39,975 nt of DNA from a bacterium (GCA_021780115.1 JAJXZI010000125.1:1-39975), one strand, 5' to 3'; counted from the stretch's first letter, positions 7,690 through 16,961 are shown. A program made the numbers and translations. The notes: a model not told the origin generated them from the sequence alone.

Positions 7690-8964
7690 ATGGCGATGAC
7701 GAACATTGTGGTGAAGGATACCGTTGCCCGGGTGGCCGAGGCTGCGCCGTCAAACGAACCAGAGGATCTCCACGGCGAGAAGATGGTCCTGAACATGGGG
7801 CCATCGCATCCGTCCACGCACGGCGTGTTGCGGATTGTGCTGGAACTGGACGGCGAGGTCATCACCAAGGCGCAGCCGGACATCGGCTACCTGCATCGCG
7901 GCGACGAAAAGATCGCCGAGAACATGACCTACACCCAGTTCATCCCGTACACGGATCGGCTGGATTACCTCGCGCCGCTGGCCAACAACGTCGCCTACGC
8001 GCTGGCCGTCGAGAAACTGCTCGGCATCCAGGAGCAACTCCCGCCGCGCTGCCAATACATCCGCGTCATCTGCTGCGAGCTGGCGCGCCTTTCCTCGCAC
8101 CTGCTGGGCGTCGGCTGCTACGCGATGGACTGCGGGGCGATGACGGTCTTTCTCCTGACCTACACCGAGCGGGAGAAGATTTACAACCTTTGCGAGTCGC
8201 TCACCGGAGCGCGGTTCACCACGAACTACACGCGCATCGGCGGCCTGTCGCGCGACATCCCACCCGGCTGGGTGGACCAATGCCGCAAGTTCCTCCAGGA
8301 AGTCGTCGTCAACATCGCCGAGACCGAGACGCTCCTCACGCGCAACCGCATCTGGGTGGACCGCACCAAGGACGTCGGCGTCATCCCCCGGGACGTGGCC
8401 ATTGACTACGCGCTGACCGGGCCGAACCTGCGGGGCAGCGGCGTGAATTACGACGTGCGCAAGGCGCGACCGTATCTGGTGTACAAAGACCTCACCTTCG
8501 ACGTGCCGCTCGGCGAAGTGGGCGACTGCTACGACCGTTACCTGGTGCGCATGGAGGAGATGCGGCAAAGCGTCCGGATTGTGGAACAGTGCCTCGACCA
8601 GCTCCCCGGCGGCCCGGACAATCGGTCGAAGGAACCGATCAACGTGGCGAACGGCAAGACGGTCCTGCCGCCCAAGCACAAGGTCTTGACGAGCATGGAG
8701 GAGTTAATCCACCAGTTCATGCTCGTGACCGAAGGCGTCAACGCGCCCCCCGGTGAAGTCTATTTCGGCGCGGAGAACCCGAAAGGCGAATTGGGCTTTT
8801 ACATCAACAGTCGTGGCGGCGGCACGCCGTATCGGCTGAAAATCCGGGCTCCGTCGTTCGTGAACCTGAGCATCCTGCCCCATTTGTTGCCGGGCCACCT
8901 GATGAGCGACACTGTGGCCATCCTCGGGTCGTTCGACTTCGTGATGGGGGAGTGCGACCGATGA
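7690..8964 (+). CDS. nuoD: NADH-quinone oxidoreductase subunit D
   Basis: A 424-residue complex I subunit (49-kDa family) that forms the quinone site with NuoB. The N-terminal family words NMGPSHPSTHGVLR and the quinone-site region with GYLHRGDEKIAE are present, and the protein ends in the invariant GECDR (here VMGECDR). A roughly 30-residue N-terminal extension precedes the conserved core from the ATG at 7690; a shorter form from Met at the LNMGPSH region would also be possible. Its stop overlaps the nuoE start in an ATGA arrangement, indicating translational coupling. Confidence 0.96.
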   Translation: MAMTNIVVKDTVARVAEAAPSNEPEDLHGEKMVLNMGPSHPSTHGVLRIVLELDGEVITKAQPDIGYLHRGDEKIAENMTYTQFIPYTDRLDYLAPLANNVAYALAVEKLLGIQEQLPPRCQYIRVICCELARLSSHLLGVGCYAMDCGAMTVFLLTYTEREKIYNLCESLTGARFTTNYTRIGGLSRDIPPGWVDQCRKFLQEVVVNIAETETLLTRNRIWVDRTKDVGVIPRDVAIDYALTGPNLRGSGVNYDVRKARPYLVYKDLTFDVPLGEVGDCYDRYLVRMEEMRQSVRIVEQCLDQLPGGPDNRSKEPINVANGKTVLPPKHKVLTSMEELIHQFMLVTEGVNAPPGEVYFGAENPKGELGFYINSRGGGTPYRLKIRAPSFVNLSILPHLLPGHLMSDTVAILGSFDFVMGECDR

Positions 8965-9446
8965 GCTTTACCGTCCCGGCCGCCGTCGAGGGTCAAATCG
9001 ACGAGTTGATCACCCATTACCCGGTGAAGCGCAGCGCGTCGTTGATGGTGCTCCACGCGCTGCAGGAGCACTTCGGCTACCTCTCGCGTGAAGCGATGGA
9101 GTGGACCGCTGCGAAACTCGGCCTGCAACCGATCAACATCTACGAACTGGTCACGTTCTATCCGATGTTCCGCCAGGAGCCGATCGGGAAGTTCCACCTG
9201 AAGGTGTGTCGCACGCTCAGTTGTGCGCTGGGCGGCTCGCACGAGTTGCACCGGCATCTCTGCGAGAAACTCGGCCTGGACGCCCACGCGCACGGCCCGC
9301 AGACGACGAAGGACGGCCAGTTCACGGTCGAGTTTGTCGAATGCCTGGCCAGTTGCGGCGCCGCCCCGGTGATGATGTGCAACGACGACTTCCACGAAGG
9401 GGTGACGGCGCAAAAGGCGGAGGAAATCGTGGCGAGGTGCGGATGA
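8961..9446 (+). CDS. nuoE: NADH-quinone oxidoreductase subunit E
   Basis: A 161-residue thioredoxin-like subunit of the NADH-oxidising module, with a [2Fe-2S] cluster (N1a). Ligands are a C-x4-C pair (CRTLSC) and a second C-x3-C pair (CLASC). The ATG at 8961 overlaps the nuoD stop (ATGA); an in-frame ATG at 8952 is less likely. nuoE normally pairs with nuoF, which carries FMN and the NADH site, but no nuoF follows: the next 360 bp hold a small unknown ORF and an inverted repeat. nuoF must be elsewhere in the genome or was lost or rearranged here. Confidence 0.95.
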   Translation: MSFTVPAAVEGQIDELITHYPVKRSASLMVLHALQEHFGYLSREAMEWTAAKLGLQPINIYELVTFYPMFRQEPIGKFHLKVCRTLSCALGGSHELHRHLCEKLGLDAHAHGPQTTKDGQFTVEFVECLASCGAAPVMMCNDDFHEGVTAQKAEEIVARCG

Positions 9447-9470
9447 GTCCCATGTCCACCAAACGCGAAT

Positions 9471-9668
9471 ATGAAGACGAGCCTGAAAGATGGGCCAAAG
9501 GTTTACGGAAAACTCGGACGAATGCCGGGCCTCAGCGAGGAAGAAAAGATTCAACTCGCCCGGTGTCTGGCCGCCACGCCCGACGAGCGCTGGGCGATGA
9601 ACGTCAGCTTCCTCCGCTCGCTCGGCTTATGGGGGCGCTCCAGAAGGAGTGGCTCCGCTTCCAGTTGA
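9471..9668 (+). CDS. Small hypothetical protein
   Basis: A 65-residue frame starting MKTSLKDGPKVYGK, with a plausible core GRMPGLSEEEKIQLARCL and ATPDERWAMNVSFLRSLGLW. It resembles small unannotated Verrucomicrobia proteins as I remember them, but I cannot name a family. The tail after SLGLW (GRSRRSGSASS) looks unlike protein, so the gene may be truncated or frameshifted at its 3' end. It lies 24 bp after nuoE and just before a perfect inverted repeat. Confidence 0.4.
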   Translation: MKTSLKDGPKVYGKLGRMPGLSEEEKIQLARCLAATPDERWAMNVSFLRSLGLWGRSRRSGSASS

Positions 9669-9713
9669 TCGGTATGTCAACCGCCATTGTGCAAGGCGTC
9701 GAAGGGACCACTC

Positions 9714-9785
9714 AGTAGAGTAGGCGGAGCGAGGCGGTCATTGGCCCTTGGGCTTCTTCAACCCGACCGCTCCGCCTACTCTACT
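9714..9785. repeat. Perfect 18-bp inverted repeat, 36-bp spacer
   Basis: AGTAGAGTAGGCGGAGCG at 9714-9731 is exactly reverse-complementary to 9768-9785. Beyond the perfect part, GGCGGTC and GACC extend the similarity imperfectly. It sits between two gene fragments, after nuoE. It may be an interspersed palindromic repeat, or a miniature inverted-repeat element; no U-run is present that would make it a normal terminator. Confidence 0.75.
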
Positions 9786-9807
9786 AAGGCTGGGGGGCCG
9801 GTGCCTT

Positions 9808-10008
9808 ATGCGCGAATTTGTCATTCCCCGCCACGGCTCCCGGCCCAAGCCGGTGCCGACCAACTGGCCGGACAACCAGCCCTTGCCAGGCGCGGTGAAC
9901 GTGGCGTTCTTCGACGGCCACGGCGAACTTGTGAAGCTTGACCGCCTCTGGCAACTCTACTGGCATAAGGACTACCAGCCGCCGGCGAAGCGGCCCGGGC
10001 TGCCGTGA
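9808..10008 (+). pseudogene. C-terminal remnant of an H-X9-DG prepilin-like (DUF1559-type) protein
   Basis: The 66-residue frame contains PRHG, then PGAVNVAFFDGHGELVKL and a WxLYW segment. This is the C-terminal 'H-X9-DG' region of type II secretion/prepilin-like proteins common in Planctomycetes and Verrucomicrobia. The N-terminal pilin methylation helix and beta-rich body are absent. There is an in-frame ATG at 9808 but no convincing ribosome site, and the 18-bp inverted repeat lies directly upstream. It looks like a truncated gene, perhaps cut when the repeat or a larger rearrangement arrived after nuoE. A functional short protein is less likely. Confidence 0.65.
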
Positions 10009-10162
10009 GACGCCGGCGCCGCTCCGGAGGAGCGGGCTGTTAGGGCCGGGCGAATCGCTCCGCCGGGACGATGCCGTTGAATTGGCGAGCGCGGGCGTCG
10101 AGGTTGCGGTTCTCGGCCTCAGGCTGAATACCTTTGGCGGTCAGCCCGGGGCGCCCGAAATA

Positions 10163-10179
10163 GTCAGTGCGACGCTGAC
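10163..10179 (-). terminator. Possible hairpin downstream of the GH5 gene
   Basis: A 7-bp stem (one G-T pair) with a 3-base loop, 52 bases after the GH5 stop codon on the minus strand. It is followed on that strand by TATTTC only, so the terminator call is weak. A related word, CGAAATAGTCATTGCG, occurs at 6019-6034 without the hairpin; the copy here starts at 10156. It may be part of a dispersed repeat. Confidence 0.3.
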
Positions 10180-10230
10180 TGGGGCGACCGCGACAGTCGC
10201 GCTCCCCGCTGTCAACCGCATCATGCCGGC

Positions 10231-12708
10231 TCACGGCAGCACCCAGCGGTAGCTGACGAATGCGAGGCGCCGGCTGTCGGGCGACCACGAGGGCACGTTG
10301 ATCGTCCCCTGCCCGCCGAACAGCGTGGCGAGGACGCGCGGTTTGCCGCCGGACAACGGCATCAGGCGCAGGACCACGTCCTGGTTCTCCGGGTGACCTT
10401 TCACGCTTTTGTCGAAGGAAAGGAAGACCAGCCACTTCCCGTCCGGCGAAGGATGTGGAAACCAGTCGGCATAATCGGCGTCAGTCGTCACCTGCTCCGG
10501 TTGCGTGCCGTCGGCGTTCATGCGCCAGATTTTCATCAGGCCGGTGCGCTCGGAATTCCAGTAGATGAACCGGCCGTCGGGCGAATAATCCGGGCCGTCG
10601 TCCAAGCCCGGCGTGGTGGTGAGCCGCCGCTCGGCGCCGCCGGCCACCGGGATCGTATAAACGTCGAACTCGCCGTTCCGCTCGGCGCAATAGGCCAGCG
10701 TCGTCCCATCCGGCGACCAGCCGTGCCAGTAGGACGGTCCCAGCCGGGTGACCCGGCGCGGCGTCCCGCCGTCGCTGGGCAACACGGAGATCAACGAGGC
10801 GCCCGCGTCCTGGCTGCTGATGGCGAGCCATTTCCCATCCGGGGAGAAGCCGTGATCGTTGTTGCAGTGGCGGGCGGCGCCCGTGTCCAGCGGCTGCAAC
10901 CCGCCGCCCGCGGCCGACAGGGTAAAAAGGCTCCCGCCGCGGTTGATGAGCAGCCGCTGGCCGTCGCGCGACCAGTTCGGCGCCTCGAAGTGATCGCGGG
11001 CACGATAGACCACGGTTCGCTCGCCGGTTTCCACCGAGGCGATTTCCAGACTGGTTTCACGGACGCGCTTTTGTCCGGGCGGCAGCACGGCGCTGCTCGA
11101 CGAGACGTCCGAGAAAACGGCCGTCTCCGAAACCGTGGCGTCATGCGAGCAGACGGCGAGGCCGGCGTACACGGGGTCGGGCAAAGTGACCGTCACGGCG
11201 CCGGCGGGCTGGAACGGTTGGCCGGCGCGGGCCACGGAAAGCGTGAACAGATCGCCGTTGCGTTCGAGCCGGACCGTGGCCGGCGCCTTCACGGGCGACT
11301 GAACTTCCAGGGTCGGGCCGCCGGCGACGCGCCGATATTGCAGTGAAATCAAACCGTCGCCGTGGACTGCCACGTCGGCGTAAGGCGCGGCGGCGTCCAG
11401 TCCCTGTCGCACCATCCAGGCGGCCTTGCGATGCGGATTCTTCCCGCCGCCGATCCACTGGACGTTCGCGGTCAACATGAGATCGCCCGAGACCCTGCGC
11501 CAGATGAAATGGAAGGCGTCGTTGGTGCCCCAGATGTTGGCGCCGCTGCCGGTGACGCGGTAGGCGCGCGGCGCGGCCGTGAAGTCCGCCGAGCCGGGAG
11601 GCTCGACCTGGCCCACGTCGGCCTGGCCCTCGAATTCCCCGAGCGCCGCCGCCCGGGCCGGTGGCGCCAGTGCTTGGTGAATCGGCTCCACCCACTGGTC
11701 GTTGCGCATGTCATAGGCGACGAAATCCGAATCGAACTGCCAGTAGGCCCAGCTCCAGCCGAGGCGTTCCGCCGCGCGGGCCACCGCGGCGGTGTAGCGC
11801 GCCCGCGACGCCATGTCCGCCTTGTCGTACGCGCCGAACTCCCCGAGGAAAATGGGGCGGTGATGCCGCGTCGCCCAATCCTGCACCTTCTGGAAATCCC
11901 CCGCGATCGCCGCCTGTTCCTCCGGCGTGCCGCGCCACGCGACGCCCAATTGGTCCTGCCGCCCCACCCAGGGGGCGCCTTGGTGGGTGAACTCCATCGG
12001 CTTGTAGTAGTGGACCGTGACGATCAGATGGCGGTCGTCCTCCGGCAACCGCAGTTCGTCCAGATGGTCCACCGAGTTCCAGAACGCCGGCCCGACGACG
12101 ACCGCACGGCGCGGATTGGTGGCACGGATGACGGCCAGCGCCTCGGCGAGGTACTGGTTCCACAACTGCGGCGTGAGCTGGCGCGACGGCTCGTTGAGAA
12201 TCTCGAAGAAAATCTTCGGCGAGGCATCCTGGAATCGCGGCGCCACCTGCCGCCAGAACGCGAGGAACTTGGCCCTGTTCGCCTCGGGATCGGCGCCCAT
12301 GGGGTTGTACTCGTGCAGATCGAGGATCACCGCCAAGTCGTTGGCCAGCGCGTTGGTGACCACCCAGTCCAACGTGTGCAGCCAGGAATCCTCGATCTGG
12401 AAATCCGGGCCGGCGCCCATGTGGCGGAACGGCGCGAGGTTGACGCGCACGCTGTCGAATCCGCCCTGCCGGATCACTTGGAAATGGCGGGCCTGGAAGC
12501 GCGCCGGCGGGAACGACCGCCAGAGCGGATCGTAGCCAAGGACGTTCACCCCGCGGCCCAGCATCCGGTTCTGGGCGGCGGCGTCCAGCGCGTTCGTCTG
12601 GGCGCGGCCACTCGCGCCCAGCAGCCAGACACCAATCAAGACGGCGGTCCACGCCGCGGAACGGAAGGGAAGGTTGGGGGAAAACCGGTGGCTCAGACGC
12701 GCATTCAT
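10231..12708 (-). CDS. Exported GH5-type glycosidase fused to a TolB-like propeller
   Basis: An 825-residue protein. Residues 1-36 are a signal peptide (hydrophobic [15 protein letters not shown]). Residues about 45-350 are a glycoside hydrolase family 5 (cellulase-like) barrel, with acid/base Glu173 in LNEP, His233 in TVHYYKP and nucleophile Glu290 in LGEFG. Residues about 360-535 are a beta-sandwich-like domain ([15 protein letters not shown]) resembling DUF1349-type modules. Residues about 555-825 carry PD40/TolB repeats ([35 protein letters not shown]). It probably cuts beta-glucan or mannan outside the cytoplasm, with the propeller binding a partner or glycan. GH5 with a TolB propeller in one chain is an uncommon architecture. 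It is divergent from mlaE (114 bp). Confidence 0.85.
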   Translation of the reverse strand: MNARLSHRFSPNLPFRSAAWTAVLIGVWLLGASGRAQTNALDAAAQNRMLGRGVNVLGYDPLWRSFPPARFQARHFQVIRQGGFDSVRVNLAPFRHMGAGPDFQIEDSWLHTLDWVVTNALANDLAVILDLHEYNPMGADPEANRAKFLAFWRQVAPRFQDASPKIFFEILNEPSRQLTPQLWNQYLAEALAVIRATNPRRAVVVGPAFWNSVDHLDELRLPEDDRHLIVTVHYYKPMEFTHQGAPWVGRQDQLGVAWRGTPEEQAAIAGDFQKVQDWATRHHRPIFLGEFGAYDKADMASRARYTAAVARAAERLGWSWAYWQFDSDFVAYDMRNDQWVEPIHQALAPPARAAALGEFEGQADVGQVEPPGSADFTAAPRAYRVTGSGANIWGTNDAFHFIWRRVSGDLMLTANVQWIGGGKNPHRKAAWMVRQGLDAAAPYADVAVHGDGLISLQYRRVAGGPTLEVQSPVKAPATVRLERNGDLFTLSVARAGQPFQPAGAVTVTLPDPVYAGLAVCSHDATVSETAVFSDVSSSSAVLPPGQKRVRETSLEIASVETGERTVVYRARDHFEAPNWSRDGQRLLINRGGSLFTLSAAGGGLQPLDTGAARHCNNDHGFSPDGKWLAISSQDAGASLISVLPSDGGTPRRVTRLGPSYWHGWSPDGTTLAYCAERNGEFDVYTIPVAGGAERRLTTTPGLDDGPDYSPDGRFIYWNSERTGLMKIWRMNADGTQPEQVTTDADYADWFPHPSPDGKWLVFLSFDKSVKGHPENQDVVLRLMPLSGGKPRVLATLFGGQGTINVPSWSPDSRRLAFVSYRWVLP

Positions 12709-12822
12709 GGCCTACTCAATACACGCGCTCCCGCTTTCCGGCCAGATTTCCCGGCGGCGGATTCGGCGGCGCCGCTTTGACTCGCCAAGGCGCCGGTGGT
12801 TTGCTAGGTTCGCCGCGTTTCC

Positions 12823-13602
12823 ATGACCCTTTTCCCCAACAGATTTGTCGAGGAATGGATCGAGGGGCTGGGCCGCTTGGTGCTGCTGGCCAAAGAGGCC
12901 GTCGCGTCCCTGCTCACGTTCAAGATCGCGTGGCGCGATTTGATCTACCAAATCTATTTCGTCGGCGTGAAGTCGCAGTCGGTGGTGCTCACCACCGGCG
13001 CGTTCACCGGCATGGTGCTGGCCACCCAGACCTACCTCCAGTTCCACAAGGTCAAGATGGACACCGCGACGCTGGCGGTGGTGAGCGTGGGCATGTGCAG
13101 TGAACTCGGCCCGGTGCTGACCAGCCTGATGGTGGCCGGGCGCGTCGGCGCGGCCATCGCGGCGGAACTGGGCACCATGCGGGTGACCGAGCAGATTGAC
13201 GCCCTGCGCACGCTGGCCACCCACCCGGTGGATTACCTGGTCGTGCCGCGGCTCCTGGCGCTGATCATTGCCCTGCCGGTGTTGACGCTGGAGGCCGTCA
13301 CCCTGGGCATCGGCGCGGGGCACGCGGTGTCCACCTACCTGCTGGGCATTGACCCGGTGTGGTCCTGGTACCACATGCAGCACTACACGACCACGGACGA
13401 CCTGATCATGGGTCTGACGAAGGCGTTCATCTTCGGAGGCATCATCGCGATCGTGGGCTGCTACAAGGGCCTGGGCTGCGGCGAGGGGGCCGAGGGCGTG
13501 GGCCGGGCCACGACGGAGGCGGTGGTGTATGCGTCCATCGGCATCCTGATCACGAACTTCTTCCTCACCCTGGCCCTGGCCCGGCTGCTGAACGTCTTGT
13601 GA
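12823..13602 (+). CDS. mlaE: MlaE-type ABC permease
   Basis: A 259-residue inner-membrane permease of the MlaE/YrbE family, part of a transporter that moves phospholipids between inner and outer membranes. The central conserved region GTMRVTEQIDALRTL is at about residues 123-137, preceded by ELGPVLTSLMVAGRVGAAIAAE; several hydrophobic segments follow. It is the first gene of a tightly coupled operon: its TGA stop overlaps the GTG start of the ATPase gene. The presence of this system fits a diderm envelope. Confidence 0.92.
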   Translation: MTLFPNRFVEEWIEGLGRLVLLAKEAVASLLTFKIAWRDLIYQIYFVGVKSQSVVLTTGAFTGMVLATQTYLQFHKVKMDTATLAVVSVGMCSELGPVLTSLMVAGRVGAAIAAELGTMRVTEQIDALRTLATHPVDYLVVPRLLALIIALPVLTLEAVTLGIGAGHAVSTYLLGIDPVWSWYHMQHYTTTDDLIMGLTKAFIFGGIIAIVGCYKGLGCGEGAEGVGRATTEAVVYASIGILITNFFLTLALARLLNVL

Positions 13603-14345
13603 TCGAGGTGCGGGAACTGCGACGGAGCTTCGGCCCGCACCGGGTGCTGGACGGCGTGACCTTCCGCATCGAGAAGGGCGAGTCGGTCGTCATCATCGGG
13701 CGCAGCGGCTCGGGGAAAAGCGTCCTGCTCAAGCACCTCATCGGCTTGCAGCAACCGGACTCCGGGGACGTCCTGATCGCCGGCGAGAACCTCCGGGGCC
13801 TGAGCGAGCGGGAGTTGATCCGCGTGCGCCGGCGCTTTGGCATGTTGTTCCAGGGCGCCGCGCTGTTTGACTCGCTGACGGTGGCGGAGAACGTCGCCTT
13901 CGCGTTCCGCCGTGACGGCAGCCTGACCGAGCGGGTGATTGCCGAACGTGTGGCGGAGATGCTGGAGATGGTGGACCTGCCGGGCATCGAGGACAAGAAG
14001 CCCTCCGAGCTTTCCGGCGGGATGCGCAAGCGGGTCGGCTTGGCGCGGGCGATCATTTACCGGCCCGAAATTGTGCTCTACGATGAGCCGACGACGGGCC
14101 TGGATCCGATCGTGGCCGACAGCATTGACCAGCTCATTCTGCGGGTGCGCGACCGGATCCAGACCACGACGGTCGTGGTGACGCACGACATGCGCAGCGC
14201 CCGCCGCATCGGACAGCGCATCCTGATGCTGCACGACAAACGCATCTATGCCGCCGGCACGCCGGAGGAGATTTTCGCGTCGGCCGATCCAGTGGTGCGG
14301 CAGTTCGTCGAAGGCGTGTCCAACCCGAAAGAAGTGTATTTTTGA
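13599..14345 (+). CDS. mlaF: MlaF-type ABC ATPase
   Basis: A 248-residue ATPase from a GTG start at 13599, chosen because it gives the expected MIEVRELRRSF opening and a four-base GTGA overlap with mlaE; the frame is open further upstream but over mlaE. Walker A is GRSGSGKS, the Q-loop LFQGAALFDSLTV, the signature LSGGMRKRV, Walker B IVLYDEPTTGLDP and the switch VVTHD. The LFQ..ALFDSLTV and SGGMRKR words are typical of MlaF/MkL rather than general importers. It energises the lipid transporter formed with the flanking mlaE and mlaD. Confidence 0.93.
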   Translation: MIEVRELRRSFGPHRVLDGVTFRIEKGESVVIIGRSGSGKSVLLKHLIGLQQPDSGDVLIAGENLRGLSERELIRVRRRFGMLFQGAALFDSLTVAENVAFAFRRDGSLTERVIAERVAEMLEMVDLPGIEDKKPSELSGGMRKRVGLARAIIYRPEIVLYDEPTTGLDPIVADSIDQLILRVRDRIQTTTVVVTHDMRSARRIGQRILMLHDKRIYAAGTPEEIFASADPVVRQFVEGVSNPKEVYF

Positions 14346-14346
14346 T

Positions 14347-15351
14347 ATGCCCCAATCGCGTTTTGAAATCCGCGTCGGTCTGTTCATGCTGGTGGGCTTG
14401 GTGCTGCTGGCCGCGCTGGTGGTCCTGTTCAGCAAGGGCGTCAGCCTGGGCTGGGACGTGTACCACCTGCGTCTGCAGGCCGTCAACATCGGCGGCCTCA
14501 AGCCCCGCGCCGCCGCGCTCATGGCCGGCGTTCAGGTCGGCTCGGTGTCGGACATCCAGCTCGCCGCGTCCGGCACCAATGTGTTCATCACGCTCCAGCT
14601 CGACCGCCACATCGTCATCCGCCGAGGCTCGCGCTTCGTGATCGAGCAGGCCGGATTCCTCGGCGACCAATACGTCTCCATCCTCGCGACCAACCGCGGC
14701 GAGGCGCTCACCAACAACGAGGTGGTCCCTTGCGAGGAACCGTTCAACATGCTGGAAGTGGCCCGCAGCGCCTCCGGTCTGCTCGTCCGGTTCGATGACA
14801 CCGCGCGGAAACTCGACGCCGCGATGGAGGATCTGCGCAAGTACGTGCTCAACGAGCAGACGCTCTCAAACTTCTCCACCACGGTGGGCACGCTCCGCGA
14901 CGTGTCGGACCACGCCCTCACCGCGATGGACAGCATCAATGGTTTCGTCGAGACGAACGCCGAGCCGGCGCGCACCGCCGTGAGCAACTTGGTTTACATG
15001 TCGGAGCAGATGCGCGGTTTCTCCACCACGCTCAACGACCTTGCCGCCACCCACCGCGCCGAGATCTCCGCCGCGGTCCAGAACGTCAAGACCTCGACCG
15101 AGACCCTCAAGTCGCTCTTGGACGGCGTGCAGGCCGGCAAAGGGCTGGCGGGCGCGATGCTCAAAGACGATCAGCTCGCGGCGAACGTCTCGCTTCTGGC
15201 TCACGACCTCGCGGTGACTTCGAGCAACCTCGCCGTCACCACCAGCAATCTCAACCAGCGCGGGCTGTGGGGCATCCTCTGGAAGCCCAAGCCGCCGCGG
15301 ACCAACGCGCCCGCGCAGTCCCTCTACCCCGGTCGGAGTCCCTTCAATTGA
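14347..15351 (+). CDS. mlaD: MlaD-type MCE-domain protein
   Basis: A 334-residue substrate-binding subunit anchored in the inner membrane. It has one N-terminal membrane helix (FEIRVGLFMLVGLVLLAALV) followed by a single MCE domain (residues about 38-120: GGLKPRAAALMAGVQVGSV, then GDQYVSI). Residues about 140-310 form a long alpha-helical, coiled-coil-prone tail with repeated SNL/T motifs, probably the tube or needle seen in longer MCE proteins. The ATG at 14347 is one base after the mlaF stop. No mlaB or mlaC is next to it; a DUF2007 gene follows. Confidence 0.9.
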   Translation: MPQSRFEIRVGLFMLVGLVLLAALVVLFSKGVSLGWDVYHLRLQAVNIGGLKPRAAALMAGVQVGSVSDIQLAASGTNVFITLQLDRHIVIRRGSRFVIEQAGFLGDQYVSILATNRGEALTNNEVVPCEEPFNMLEVARSASGLLVRFDDTARKLDAAMEDLRKYVLNEQTLSNFSTTVGTLRDVSDHALTAMDSINGFVETNAEPARTAVSNLVYMSEQMRGFSTTLNDLAATHRAEISAAVQNVKTSTETLKSLLDGVQAGKGLAGAMLKDDQLAANVSLLAHDLAVTSSNLAVTTSNLNQRGLWGILWKPKPPRTNAPAQSLYPGRSPFN

Positions 15352-15361
15352 CGCCCCCACC

Positions 15362-15601
15362 ATGAAGCTGGTCACCGTTCACCAGGCCTTCAATCCGGCC
15401 GACGCCGGACTGGTGCGCTCACGTCTTGAGGCCGCGGGATTCCATCCGTTCGTGGCGCACGAAACGTCCGCCTTGAGCATGGACGGCTATGCGATGGCAG
15501 CGGGCGGCATCCTCGTTCAAGTGGCGGAAACCGAAGCCGCCGAGGCCCGCGCGTTTCTGACCACCTCGGTCGCTCTTCCCGATGAATCCGAACCGCAGTA
15601 A
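15362..15601 (+). CDS. DUF2007-type small protein
   Basis: A 79-residue protein with the DUF2007 (putative signal-transducing) pattern: an N-terminal beta strand (MKLVTVHQAFNPADAGLVRS), R-x3-AAGF, then ILVQVAETEAAEARAFL. These ferredoxin-like-fold proteins are small and of unknown function. It starts 10 bp after mlaD and overlaps the next gene by 20 bp, so it is in the same transcript as the Mla operon and the FAD oxidase. Confidence 0.7.
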   Translation: MKLVTVHQAFNPADAGLVRSRLEAAGFHPFVAHETSALSMDGYAMAAGGILVQVAETEAAEARAFLTTSVALPDESEPQ

Positions 15602-16961
15602 GCAACTCGTCCAACTCCAGGATCTCCTTTCTCACGGCGAACTCCGTCTCGACGCGGCCACCCTGGCGGCGCACGCCGGCGATAAATGGTTCGCCACGCA
15701 TCCCCCCGACGCCGTCGCCCTGCCGCGCAGTACCCGCTCCGTCTCGACGATCCTTCGCTTCGCCCACGCGCGCCGCGTTCCGGTGACGCCCCGCGGCTCC
15801 GGCCACGGCTACGTGGGCGGATGCGTGCCGGTACGCGGGGGCATTGTGCTCTCGCTCGCCCGGATGAACCGGATCAAGGAAATCAACGGCCGGGATTTCG
15901 TCGCCGTCGTCCAGGCCGGCGTGGTGACGAAAACGCTCCAGGACGAAGTCGAGCGGCGGGGGCTGTTTTACCCGCCCGATCCGGCGAGCCGCGCGGACAC
16001 CTTCCTCGGCGGCAACATCGCCACCAACGCCGGCGGCCCGCGCTGCCTCAAGTACGGCGTCACCCGCGACTACGTGCTCGGCCTGGAAGTCGTGCTCGCG
16101 GACGGCACAGTGGTCCGCCTCGGTGGCCGGACGCACAAAAACAAAACGGGCTTCGACCTGCACCGCCTCTTCGTCGGCTCCGAGGGCCTGCTGGGCGTCG
16201 TGACGGAGGCCACGCTCAAGCTGCTGCCGCGGCCCCCCTTCCGCGCCAATCTCGCCGTCGGCTTCGCGGCGATGGCGGCGACGATCCGCGCGCTGCACGG
16301 CATCTTTGCCGCCGGGTTCCTGCCCTGCGCGCTGGAGGTGGCGGACGCCTTCACGCTCGCCGCCGCTTACCGGCGCACCGGCAGCGAACGGCTGCGCGGC
16401 TGTGGGGCGCACCTGATCGCGGAACTCGACGGCCAGGAAAGTGCCGTGCGCGGCGAACTCGCGGCCCTGGAGAAAATCATCCTCCGACAGCGGCCGTTGT
16501 TCGTCGAGCGCGGCCTCGGCGCCGCGGCGTGCGAGAAAGTTTGGACCATCCGGCGCGAGTTTTCCTACGCCCTGCGCGACACCGGCCTGACCAAGCTGAA
16601 CGAAGACATCGTGGTGCCGCGCGGCCGGTTGGAGGAGTTGTTCCGGTTCGCGGCCCGGCTTCAGAAGAAGTACGACCTGCCCGTCGCTTGCTTTGGCCAC
16701 GCCGGGGACGGCAACATCCACACGAATATCATGGTGGATTTCCACCAGACCGGCGCGAAGGCCCGCTCCGGCAAGGCGCTGGACGAGTTGTTCCGCCAAG
16801 TCATCACCTGGGGCGGCGCGATCACGGGCGAGCACGGCATCGGCCTGGCCAAGCAACGCTGGTGGCCGCAGGCCGCGAGCGCGGACGTCCGCGCCCTGCA
16901 CCGGACGATCAAGCAGGCGCTCGACCCGCGGGGGATTTTGAATCCGGGGAAATTTGTGTGA
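15582..16961 (+). CDS. GlcD-type FAD-linked oxidase (glycolate or D-lactate type)
   Basis: A 459-residue flavoprotein of the FAD-binding PCMH / GlcD family, which oxidises 2-hydroxy acids such as glycolate or D-lactate. The FAD-binding half includes PRGSGHGYVGG (residues about 69-79), GGNIATNAGGPRCLKYG and GSEGLLGVVTEATLKLLP. The C-terminal substrate domain has CFGHAGDGNIHTNIM and GEHGIGLAKQRW. The ATG at 15582 overlaps DUF2007 by 20 bp. No glcE or glcF partner follows, so the electron acceptor is unclear. With a possibly orphan larE in the window, a D-lactate role is tempting but unsupported. Confidence 0.85.
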   Translation: MNPNRSKQLVQLQDLLSHGELRLDAATLAAHAGDKWFATHPPDAVALPRSTRSVSTILRFAHARRVPVTPRGSGHGYVGGCVPVRGGIVLSLARMNRIKEINGRDFVAVVQAGVVTKTLQDEVERRGLFYPPDPASRADTFLGGNIATNAGGPRCLKYGVTRDYVLGLEVVLADGTVVRLGGRTHKNKTGFDLHRLFVGSEGLLGVVTEATLKLLPRPPFRANLAVGFAAMAATIRALHGIFAAGFLPCALEVADAFTLAAAYRRTGSERLRGCGAHLIAELDGQESAVRGELAALEKIILRQRPLFVERGLGAAACEKVWTIRREFSYALRDTGLTKLNEDIVVPRGRLEELFRFAARLQKKYDLPVACFGHAGDGNIHTNIMVDFHQTGAKARSGKALDELFRQVITWGGAITGEHGIGLAKQRWWPQAASADVRALHRTIKQALDPRGILNPGKFV

